Part shown: piece after piece, positions 23,979 through 30,802 of the stretch
Layout: every line of letters starts with the position of its first letter
How positions within the stretch are numbered: position 1 is the stretch's first letter
From: Acidobacteriota bacterium
GTDB lineage: Bacteria; Acidobacteriota; Terriglobia; Terriglobales; Acidobacteriaceae
Assembly (NCBI GenBank): GCA_016196065.1
Contig: JACPYL010000025.1
Location: forward strand, 496,001 to 560,000
Length of the DNA stretch: 64,000 bases
Reading direction: 5' to 3'
The notes under the pieces: generated by a model
Told to the model about the DNA's origin: nothing
The model's database searches: none
The model's input: the letters and a program-made list of their open reading frames with translations, nothing else
Program-made: the position numbers and the translations under genes

Positions 23979-26078
23979 ATGAAAATCCACCCATCAAAAC
24001 GACTAGCTCTGCTCCTGCTGCTAAGTGTCAGCCTGGTTTGGGGACAGACCGCCGCCGATTCCCCCGCGCCTCCAACTTCTTATCCCTCGCCCACTCCAGC
24101 CGCCCTAGCCACCGCCGAGCACGCGATCTCAGGACACGACCCGGGACCCTCAGGCCCGAGTCCTGTCACTGACCTGCTGAAGCTTCTGCTGGCCAGCGTC
24201 AACTCGACGGAAGCCTTTACGAACATGGAGGCAATGTGGGCAACCGACCGCTATTTTGACTTCGCCAGATTTCAGCAGACCGCAAAGAATGTCGCGGAGA
24301 TGATGCGGCAGGCAGGACTGGACGACGTCCAGATAGGCCAGGGGCCCGCCGACGGTGTGACGCAGAACGGTTTTTGGACGCAGCCGATGGCGTGGGACGC
24401 GCATTCTGCCACGTTGGAAATCGTGTCGCCTCAGGTTCCAGAGGACATGCGCGTTCTTGCCGACTATCAGAAAATTCCTACCTCGCTGTGCCAGTGGAGC
24501 GGTCCCACTCCACCCGGAGGCGTCGAGGGTGAGCTCGTGCTGCGTCCCAAGGACATTCGCAATGCGGATCTGAAAGGCAAGTGGGTGCTTGGCCACCGCA
24601 TGTCCAAGACCGATTTGAAGCAGGCCGGTGCGCTGGGTATGGTTCGCGAGAGCGGGGTGAACCGCACGCTGTTGGACGAGCGCGACTGGGAGAACGATTT
24701 CGGCGATAACGGCTGGGCCTTCAATAAAAACGACACGCCTACGGTGTGCCTCTCCATTACACCGCGACAGGAGCAATACCTTACTGAGTTGCTAAAAAAA
24801 GGACAAGTGAAGCTCCGCGCCAACGTTGACACACGTTACTACAGCGGGACGTATCCGTATGTAAGCGGCGTCATTCAAGGCACCGACGGCGCGGACGCAG
24901 AGGAAGTGCTCTCACTCGGACATTTATATGAAGAGGGCGCCAACGATAACTCCGCAGGCGTCGCATCCATTCTTGAAGCCATAACCACCCTCAACCGGCT
25001 GATTAAGGAAGGCAAATTACCCAGGCCAAAGCGGACCATCCGCATGTTGGCCATGGGCGAGCGCTATGGCACGCTCGCGTATCTCGATGCCCACAAGGAT
25101 CGAACCAAGCGAACCATCGCCGCGATGTGCATCGACACACCCGCCGGATGGCAGTACATGGCAGGAACGCAATTCATCTGGTCCATGAATCCGCAATCGG
25201 CCAGTTCTTTTGTGGATGCATTCACTGTGCGCCTTGCCGCGGAATATTTCCCCATGGTGCGCCGTCCTCATTTATGGAGTGAGTACAACCGGGGCGCATA
25301 CTACGGCGGAACCGACGATGACCTCGGCGAGTCGATGATCGGCATTCCCACGACCTCGGTGAATAGCGGCCACGGAATCCCTGCCCACCACACCAGCTTC
25401 GATACCCCCGCGCAGGTCGACCCCAAATCCCTGCGCGACCTCGCCGTCATGAACGCGGCTTACGCATATTTTCTGGCATCGGCGGGACCGGAGCAGATGC
25501 ACTGGATGGCTGAGTTAGCAGTGGAGCGCGGATACGATCAGATCAATTCGGGGACGGCAAACAGCCTGGACCTGGTGGCTGCGGCAAGAGACGCCGACAG
25601 CCTGGGACATCTTCTCTATTGGGAGAAGGCTCGCGTTGACTACAACCTGGCGCGCGAAACCAAGGCGGTCAAACAAGCCGTCAATCTCCCGCAGGAACTG
25701 GCTGCACTAGCCTTCTTTGCCGGCGCGCAGAAAGTGCGGATCGAAGGCGCCGTGAAAGACCGTGCAACGCAACTTCATTTGGCAACGATACAGCCGATGC
25801 CCCCCAACTTCGGTCCCGAAGCCGAAAAGATCATCGTTCGCCGCAAGCGAATGGGCGCTCTCCCACTGGATGAGATTCCAGAGAGTCAGCGGGAAGGATT
25901 TCCTGACAGCGGCTTCTGGTCGCCAACCATGGCAGCACTTTACTGGTGCGATGGCAAACGCAATCTAGCCGAGGTCATCCAAAACACGGAGATGGAACTG
26001 GGCCCGCAAAATAATTTTGACTGGGTGGGTTATTTTAAATTCCTGCAGCGGCACGGTTACGTGGACTTCGTGCAGTAA
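23979..26078 (+). CDS. Secreted M28-family peptidase
   Basis: Metallopeptidase homologue of 699 residues with a signal peptide (SKRLALLLLLSVSLVWGQ). An N-terminal helical/PA-like part (PPGGVEGELVLRPKDIRNAD, then WVLGHRMSKTDLKQAGA) precedes the peptidase domain with GHLYEEGANDNSAGVASILE, holding the first His and bridging Asp. The usual EE pair of M28 enzymes appears as MGERYGTLAYL, so the second Glu is Arg. The last metal His lies in GIPAHHTSFDTPAQVDP. A winged-helix-like tail (MAALYWCDGKRNLAEVI) closes the chain. With one metal-ligand Glu missing it may bind one zinc or be catalytically altered. It stands alone. Confidence 0.85.
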   Translation: MKIHPSKRLALLLLLSVSLVWGQTAADSPAPPTSYPSPTPAALATAEHAISGHDPGPSGPSPVTDLLKLLLASVNSTEAFTNMEAMWATDRYFDFARFQQTAKNVAEMMRQAGLDDVQIGQGPADGVTQNGFWTQPMAWDAHSATLEIVSPQVPEDMRVLADYQKIPTSLCQWSGPTPPGGVEGELVLRPKDIRNADLKGKWVLGHRMSKTDLKQAGALGMVRESGVNRTLLDERDWENDFGDNGWAFNKNDTPTVCLSITPRQEQYLTELLKKGQVKLRANVDTRYYSGTYPYVSGVIQGTDGADAEEVLSLGHLYEEGANDNSAGVASILEAITTLNRLIKEGKLPRPKRTIRMLAMGERYGTLAYLDAHKDRTKRTIAAMCIDTPAGWQYMAGTQFIWSMNPQSASSFVDAFTVRLAAEYFPMVRRPHLWSEYNRGAYYGGTDDDLGESMIGIPTTSVNSGHGIPAHHTSFDTPAQVDPKSLRDLAVMNAAYAYFLASAGPEQMHWMAELAVERGYDQINSGTANSLDLVAAARDADSLGHLLYWEKARVDYNLARETKAVKQAVNLPQELAALAFFAGAQKVRIEGAVKDRATQLHLATIQPMPPNFGPEAEKIIVRRKRMGALPLDEIPESQREGFPDSGFWSPTMAALYWCDGKRNLAEVIQNTEMELGPQNNFDWVGYFKFLQRHGYVDFVQ

Positions 26079-26187
26079 TGACGGTCCCACATCTCGAAAC
26101 CGCGAGCTGCGGGGCACGCCAAAAATTTGACTTCCTAATTTATTGTGAAAGGCGGGTGGCCCATCTCTGCATTGCACGATTGCCACG

Positions 26188-26383
26188 GAGGGTGCCCCAT
26201 CCTTGTGTTTTTTGCCTGGTGCCCCAGGTTCGCGCCGCGTCATATAACGTCTGCGGTTTTCACTTCTCTGGTTTTGGGGCGCTAACCTGGGCGGGGCAAC
26301 TCCTTAGACCATCCGAATATCTTGAATGATTCGGCAATCCCAGGTTAGCTCGCCTTCGGCTACGCGGAACCTGGGGCACCAGG
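26188..26383. repeat. Nested inverted-repeat element (GGTGCCCC family)
   Basis: The outer arms CCTGGTGCCCCAGGTTCGCG (26215-26234) and its near-complement at 26363-26383 differ by one base insertion. Inside lie AACCTGGG (26284) and CCCAGGTT (26339). The left flank includes ATCCTTGTGTTTTTTGC (26199-26214), which recurs at 28473-28489. Nothing in 26079-26430 looks like a gene. Confidence 0.75.
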
Positions 26384-26430
26384 CGGACAAAAGAAATGGG
26401 GTCAGTTCCGCCTGTCCCTTATCAGACCTT

Positions 26431-27210
26431 CTAAACAATGCCAGACAGATTCTTCTCACGGATGACTTCCTGGACCGCTTTCGTGCCGGGAGGAAGGATG
26501 CGAATTCTGTCGGTTTGTTCCGTGAATTCGATCAGCCGCTTCTTATGCAGGCCGCGGATTGTTCGCATTACGTATTTCTTATCGCCATATTCGATCCACT
26601 CGACCAACTGCGCTGAAGTAACATCCGGCATTGACACGGCGGCAAGAAGCAGAATCTTTTCGTGTAGTTTTAGAGTTGTCTCAAGGACGCGCTTAATTCC
26701 GTCATCCCCCGTCCACACCGCGGGAAGCCTCACCTCAACTAGCGCGTCCACTAATTGTTGAGCATGTGTCGTCGTAAGGTTGTGAAACACACGGACGAGT
26801 TCGCCCATAATCCAGTTTGACATCGAGAGCACAACGACCGCATCCATGTGGTTTGGATCAACATCGCCTCCGACATGCCCCACGTTGCGGTTATTCCGCA
26901 CGTCGTAGAGCACAGGAAGCATACGAGGGATTAAAATCTGAAAGCTGTGAGGGACGTGCGACAGTTTGTTCTTCTCTAGTGAGCGACAAGCGCCCACGAA
27001 GTCAGATGGCTTTGCAGGAGCAGGGGCATAGCCTTTCTTCGCATGGCCGTCGAGAATTGTGTATACAGTCTCGCTGAATCGCCCCCCGTGCAATTCGGAA
27101 GGAAGCCAACGCTGCTCAAGAAAGTTTTGCACAATGGTGCCGTATTCTTTGAGCAGCGGATCGCGTAGCCCGGGCGGAATTGCGGATAGTGCTGAGGAGG
27201 CGGCAATCAT
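26431..27210 (-). CDS. HEPN-like protein with C-terminal winged helix
   Basis: 259 residues. The middle helical part carries LYDVRNNRNVGHVGGD, in which Arg105 and His112 form an Rx6H motif (or Arg108-x3-His112) with the polar residue after R expected of HEPN ribonucleases. Helices before (FVGACRSLEKNKLSHVP) and after (VLSMSNWIMGELVRVFHNL) fit a HEPN four-helix bundle. The last 75 residues look like a winged helix (VTSAQLVEWIEYGDKKYVMR, then LHKKRLIEFTEQTDRIRILP). HEPN proteins often act as RNases in toxin-antitoxin or phage-defence systems; a dedicated family name is not known to me. It starts one base after the stop of the upstream small gene, so the cassette is one operon. Confidence 0.7.
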   Translation of the reverse strand: MIAASSALSAIPPGLRDPLLKEYGTIVQNFLEQRWLPSELHGGRFSETVYTILDGHAKKGYAPAPAKPSDFVGACRSLEKNKLSHVPHSFQILIPRMLPVLYDVRNNRNVGHVGGDVDPNHMDAVVVLSMSNWIMGELVRVFHNLTTTHAQQLVDALVEVRLPAVWTGDDGIKRVLETTLKLHEKILLLAAVSMPDVTSAQLVEWIEYGDKKYVMRTIRGLHKKRLIEFTEQTDRIRILPPGTKAVQEVIREKNLSGIV

Positions 27211-27211
27211 G

Positions 27212-27673
27212 TCACATGCCGAGAGACGCCCGACCTGGATCAGTCACGAAAAATCCTTTATCGCCGTCCTTCTCGCAGTGCCCCTTCGTTACATTGCTGT
27301 TAAGGCAATCCGATGGATTGTTCAATTTCGGTTGATTCGCGTTCTTCAAAGTGTTCTTAACTTCGGTAGTAGTGAGCCTGTTTTTTCCAGTCGTATCGTG
27401 CAGGTAAACTGAAGTCGCGAGGAACTTTTTGACCTGATTGCTGGTTGTATTTTTTTCTTTCAAGAAGGCAGCAAGAGTGCCCAACTTGCCATTTTTCTTT
27501 TTTGTGATTCCACCTTCGCTGTTTTCGGCCGCAGTTGTTTCCAATTGTGTGACGTCTGCCAGTTCAGAGAGTTTCGCCAATACTTTCTCTAGTTCCCCCG
27601 ACAGCCATTTCTCGGTGCCTTCTCCCGTGAACGCGAACCCACCCATTTTGATTTCAATTTTGGCATCAGCCAT
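27212..27673 (-). CDS. Small winged-helix-like protein A of the HEPN cassette
   Basis: 153 residues from the ATG at 27673, chosen because GGAG stands six bases before it (a second ATG four codons upstream overlaps that GGAG). N-terminal strands and a coiled region (MADAKIEIKMGGFAFTGEG) precede a C-terminal domain with LAAFLKEKNTTSNQVKKFLA, TSVYLHDTTGKNRLTTTEVK and a GFFVTDPGRASL end. That domain parallels the C-terminal part of the next gene upstream: an FL helix, a [VI]YL helix, an L[TS]-tract, and a final VT-x-x-G. I read it as a winged-helix variant that probably binds nucleic acid or a partner. The base composition is more AT-rich than the flanks. Confidence 0.65.
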   Translation of the reverse strand: MADAKIEIKMGGFAFTGEGTEKWLSGELEKVLAKLSELADVTQLETTAAENSEGGITKKKNGKLGTLAAFLKEKNTTSNQVKKFLATSVYLHDTTGKNRLTTTEVKNTLKNANQPKLNNPSDCLNSNVTKGHCEKDGDKGFFVTDPGRASLGM

Positions 27674-27801
27674 GCTCGACTCCATAACTCAAGAATTCCG
27701 CCGTAACAGCGGATGCAAATTGCCAGAAGCGGGGCTTACGAGACGTTCAATCATCTCCATTCGTTCGACACTTAAGGTACGTCTCGTCTTTGTCATTGTT
27801 T

Positions 27802-28356
27802 TCATTCCTCATTCCTGTCCGTCCCTTCGCTAATAAGACGATAACCGTATTCCAGTCCTGCTCGTGTTACTCGATATTCCTTCCATGCCTGCTTTGACTT
27901 GCCTGCTTTTTTGGTCTGAATCATGTGTTGTGGCTTTCGCGACTTGAGCGTATTGATTGAGTCAGTAATGTTTTTGACGCCGTGTCCGAGGTCCTTTAGA
28001 ACGTCATTGATCTGCTTACCCGAAAGCGTGGCATCAGGGGAATCGCTGAAATCTTGGAGATATATGGCGACGCAGAGAACGCGGTCCGCATCAGTTTGGG
28101 GGGATGCAGCAGCCAAGAACTCACCAACGCTCTGGAAACCGTCAGGGTGATTTTCAAATGCCGCGTCAATCGCTGGCTTTTTCGGCCCTATCTTTGTCCG
28201 CCCGAGGAGGGCCGGCTGGATGCCTAGCTTCTCGCCGGTCCACCGGAGCACTCTTTCACGTTCGCTTTCAGAGAGAGGCTCGAGGGTCTTGATGATTGTT
28301 TCAAGCGCTTTAAGATCGGCGAAATGTACGGCGGGGGTCTCCGGCTTGGTTGTCAT
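27802..28356 (-). CDS. Small winged-helix-like protein B of the HEPN cassette
   Basis: 184 residues, first gene of the cassette. Helices at about 10-45 (LKALETIIKTLEPLSESERE) are followed by a domain homologous to protein A: VGEFLAAASPQTDADRVLCV, AIYLQDFSDSPDATLSGKQI, INDVLKDLGHGVKNITDSIN and YRVTRAGLEYGYRLI. The I-N-x-L helix and the VT..G end are the clearest matches. I recall proteins of this kind scattered through accessory regions of many bacteria but know of no named function. The start ATG lies six bases after a TAATAT -10 box, so the transcript may be leaderless, and operator-like ACTTGG repeats overlap the promoter; the protein may regulate itself. Confidence 0.65.
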   Translation of the reverse strand: MTTKPETPAVHFADLKALETIIKTLEPLSESERERVLRWTGEKLGIQPALLGRTKIGPKKPAIDAAFENHPDGFQSVGEFLAAASPQTDADRVLCVAIYLQDFSDSPDATLSGKQINDVLKDLGHGVKNITDSINTLKSRKPQHMIQTKKAGKSKQAWKEYRVTRAGLEYGYRLISEGTDRNEE

Positions 28357-28399
28357 ACTTGGATATTATCCCTAGAGCGCCCAAGTGTCAACTCCAAGT
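28357..28399 (-). promoter_or_regulatory. Promoter and operator-like repeats of the HEPN cassette
   Basis: On the minus strand: TTGACA (28391-28386), 17-bp spacer, TAATAT (28368-28363), then six bases to the ATG at 28356. Three copies of ACTTGG or its complement CCAAGT sit at 28357-28362, 28381-28386 and 28394-28399, overlapping both promoter boxes. Confidence 0.7.
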
Positions 28400-28460
28400 C
28401 GTGACGAGAAGTTTGGGGAGGGCAGACGGGACGGTTTCTGCTTTGTATAGCAAATTCCCA

Positions 28461-28487
28461 CGCAAGGGGGCCATCCTTGCGTTTTTT
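28461..28487 (+). terminator. Hairpin plus T-run (terminator-like dispersed repeat)
   Basis: Stem CGCAAGG (28461-28467) / CCTTGCG (28475-28481), loop GGGCCAT, then six T. The right part matches 26199-26214, so it is also a dispersed repeat copy. It lies upstream of the HEPN cassette and downstream of the SRPBCC gene, not at a gene end on the plus strand, so a termination role is uncertain. Confidence 0.5.
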
Positions 28488-28498
28488 GCAAGAGCCTG

Positions 28499-28518
28499 CC
28501 CTGAGCTTGTCGAAGGGG
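28499..28518. repeat. CCCTGAGCTTGTCGAAGGGG intergenic repeat
   Basis: A CCTTCGACAAGCTCAGG-type imperfect palindrome found as a dispersed intergenic repeat in many bacterial genomes. The rest of 28357-28669 shows no gene apart from the promoter and terminator-like hairpin listed separately. Confidence 0.6.
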
Positions 28519-28669
28519 TGGGCGGCGATGCTGCCGGCACAACTCTGTGGTGGCTTCTGCAGTTTGAAAGCCGGACCACGCGCCCCGCCCACCCTTTGGT
28601 TTTCCGGCACGGACCAGCGTTGCGTTACGTTCAGATCTCGCGCATGACAATCATCAAAACTCCAACTTC

Positions 28670-29179
28670 TTACTTCGCCTGCGCTAGCTTGGTAACGACT
28701 GCGGCAATTTTATCGAGTATCTGGTTCCATCCCTCCATTTGACCGCTCTCTTTCGCGCTCTCCATGGGTTCATTTCCAATGAAGGTGAGTTTCGTCTGGC
28801 CGTTTCCGAGATCCTCAAAGATGGTCACGTCGTACGCACCGTCGATGGCCTCATGTTCTATTCCTAATTGGGCGGCGTCAACCTTGTTTCCCTTTGAGTC
28901 CGAAAAGTACATGGAGGAAACGATCTTCTCGTGCAGAACAATCTCGTGGTATTCAACCAGATTCCAGCACTCCTGCCCATCCGGCATCTTCATGCAGAGG
29001 AGAGATTTTCCCCCAACGCGAAAATCCATCTGGCAAACGGGCGCAGTAAAGCCCTTCGGCCCCCACCACTGCATCACGTACTGCGGGTCTGTCCACGCCT
29101 TCCAAACCAACTCGCGTGGGGCATCAAAAACTCTTGTGATCACCATCCGCTCTGGTTCGTTCATCGTGCTTTTCGTCAT
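28670..29179 (-). CDS. SRPBCC (AHSA1-type) domain protein
   Basis: 169 residues of the START/Bet v1-like fold known from Hsp90-activator homologues: VFDAPRELVWKAWTDPQYVM near the start, WWGPKGFT, the FRVGGKSLLCMKMPDG segment and EGWNQILDKIAAVV at the end. Such proteins bind small hydrophobic ligands. The start ATG overlaps the stop of an ArsR-type regulator in an ATGA junction; an ArsR gene followed by an SRPBCC gene is a very common two-gene unit, probably sensing a stress or toxicant. The ligand is unknown. Confidence 0.88.
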   Translation of the reverse strand: MTKSTMNEPERMVITRVFDAPRELVWKAWTDPQYVMQWWGPKGFTAPVCQMDFRVGGKSLLCMKMPDGQECWNLVEYHEIVLHEKIVSSMYFSDSKGNKVDAAQLGIEHEAIDGAYDVTIFEDLGNGQTKLTFIGNEPMESAKESGQMEGWNQILDKIAAVVTKLAQAK

Positions 29180-29508
29180 CTCTGGACCTCCGTTCTTTTC
29201 ATTTCCTTCACGACCACTTCCAGCTTGTCGAAGCTCTCTTCCCAGAATCGGCGATAGCTAATCGCCCAGTCGCTGACCGTCTTGATCGCCGCTGGCCTAA
29301 GCGTGCACACACTCTCTCGTCCACGCTTCGTCTTGATCACAATCCGCGCCCGCACCAGGTAGGCAATATGTTTTGAAATCATCTGCTGCGAGAGTGCAAA
29401 CGGTTCCGTCAATCCATGCACCGAGGCAGGCCCATGGGAGAGTCGTTGGATCATTGCCCGCCGGGTTGGATCAGACAAAGCCGCAAACGTTGTACCTAAT
29501 TTATCCAC
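29176..29508 (-). CDS. ArsR-family transcriptional regulator
   Basis: 110-residue winged-helix repressor: LSDPTRRAMIQRLSHGPASV leads into the recognition region FALSQQMISKHIAYLVRA and the wing IKTKRGRESVCTLRPAA. No Cys pair of the metal-binding CXC type lies in the recognition helix, so a metal role is not indicated. A long C-terminal helix (WEESFDKLEVVVKEMK) probably forms the dimer. It co-transcribes with the SRPBCC gene and probably represses its own operon. Confidence 0.9.
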   Translation of the reverse strand: MDKLGTTFAALSDPTRRAMIQRLSHGPASVHGLTEPFALSQQMISKHIAYLVRARIVIKTKRGRESVCTLRPAAIKTVSDWAISYRRFWEESFDKLEVVVKEMKRTEVQR

Positions 29509-29647
29509 AACCGCATGGTAGTGGATTATCTGGCGATGTCAAGTGTGGATTTTGCAGTCCCGATTTCTGTTCACTGATCCCCAATTTGCCAGCGCTGGCC
29601 GGCAAGTTTCTGCTCGGGCCGCCGCTCGGTGGTATAGTGGCCCCGCC

Positions 29648-30379
29648 ATGTCAACGACCCAGTTTCATCAGGCGATACGGCATCCTTGGCCCGTCTTTGC
29701 GACTGCCCTGACTCTGACGGTGGCGGGTTTCTGGCCCAGCTTTTTCGCGAGACTGCCGGAGGCGCCGCTGCCGCATCACCTGCACGCGTGGTCCGCGACC
29801 GCCTGGATGGTCCTCCCCTTGCTCCAGTACGCTCTGATACGGAGCGGACGGCGCAGCCTGCATCGCCTCGTGGGCTATTCCTCTGTCCTGCTTGCTGCCA
29901 TCGTGGCGGCGACCGGGGTCTATGTGGTCCGAATGATGGCCTACAAGAACATGACCAGTTTCGAACTGGTGAGTGTGAAGTTCGTCGTCCTCGACCTGAC
30001 CGGGATCGTCTTCTTCTGTGTATTAGTCGCCGTTGCCATCTCGGCGGCACGCCGGCGCGACATCCGGTTGCACGTCACCGCTCTGGTCGCCAGCGCGTTC
30101 ATTCCTCTGGAAGCGGCCCTCGAGAGACTGTTCCAGATCGTGTTGCCCTCGCTCGTGCCCGACTTCAACGTAGCTCTCTATGCGTCGCTGATTTTTCTGG
30201 AAGTCGCCTGCGCCGCCATCGTCCTCGTGGAATGGCGTTCGGGCCGCGTGCGTTGGCCGATACCGGCCCTGCTCGCCTACTATCTCCTGATGCACGCGAT
30301 TCTGACACCGCTTGCCGCCAACAAAGCCTTCCAGAGTTTCAGCGATTGGTTTGGAATGGCCGGACGTGCCGGGAGCTGA
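29648..30379 (+). CDS. Polytopic membrane protein, hypothetical
   Basis: 243 residues from the ATG at 29648. Seven hydrophobic helices: WPVFATALTLTVAGFWPSFF, then LPHHLHAWSATAWMVLPLLQ with two histidines that could sit in the membrane, LVGYSSVLLAAIVAATGVYV, and four more. The His-rich second helix and the HRLVGYSSV loop are like DUF2306-type membrane proteins; I offer that only as a resemblance. The frame upstream of 29648 is open to 29543 but carries no likely start. Divergent from the ArsR gene. Confidence 0.7.
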   Translation: MSTTQFHQAIRHPWPVFATALTLTVAGFWPSFFARLPEAPLPHHLHAWSATAWMVLPLLQYALIRSGRRSLHRLVGYSSVLLAAIVAATGVYVVRMMAYKNMTSFELVSVKFVVLDLTGIVFFCVLVAVAISAARRRDIRLHVTALVASAFIPLEAALERLFQIVLPSLVPDFNVALYASLIFLEVACAAIVLVEWRSGRVRWPIPALLAYYLLMHAILTPLAANKAFQSFSDWFGMAGRAGS

Positions 30380-30605
30380 GAGCAAACCCTGGATTGTATG
30401 CGGCTGATACATGAACATAGAGAAACACGTCGAAAACATTCGGGATTAGTGCCAATTCGGAAACACAAACAGGGTATGGCGCAAGTGTTGCCATGTTCCT
30501 TCCTCGGTGTCTCCGTGCCCTCCGTGGTGAAACGGACAATTGCAGAAACACGAAGCCTCGGTAATAAGCCCAGGGACTATTTAACTGTTGCTGTCCGCAT
30601 CTCCT

Positions 30606-30740
30606 CAATGGGGCGGGCAAGACAACGCTCTTCCGGATGATGGTCGGCGAGGAAACTCCCGACGAGGGCGCGGTCTCTGTCCCCAGGAAGTTGACGATCG
30701 GCTACTTTCGCCAGGACGTCGAGGAAATGCAGGGCCGTTC
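30606..30740 (+). pseudogene. Fragment of a second ABC-F ATPase gene
   Basis: 135 bp aligning without gaps to 32174-32308 of the intact ABC-F gene, with 9 mismatches. It covers codons 36-80, from the Walker A motif NGAGKTTLFRM through RKLTIGYFRQDVEEMQGRS, and then breaks off into a short tandem GAATGTGGTGAC repeat and a stop. The amino-acid changes are conservative (V to M, S to T, D to E, N to A, K to R), so it derives from a once-constrained paralogue. The remaining part of 30380-30802 holds only a CTCCGTGCCCTCCGTGGTG-type dispersed repeat (about 30509). Confidence 0.85.
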
Positions 30741-30802
30741 AAGAATGTGGTGACAGACGAGAATGTGGTGACGTCGGCATTTCCGGTGACGTTCGCTTCG
30801 TT

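Noticed and set aside
28350-28742. Plus-strand 130-codon frame across the repeat region
   Set aside because: It runs through a promoter, hairpins and a dispersed repeat, and overlaps the convincing SRPBCC gene; no protein-like composition.
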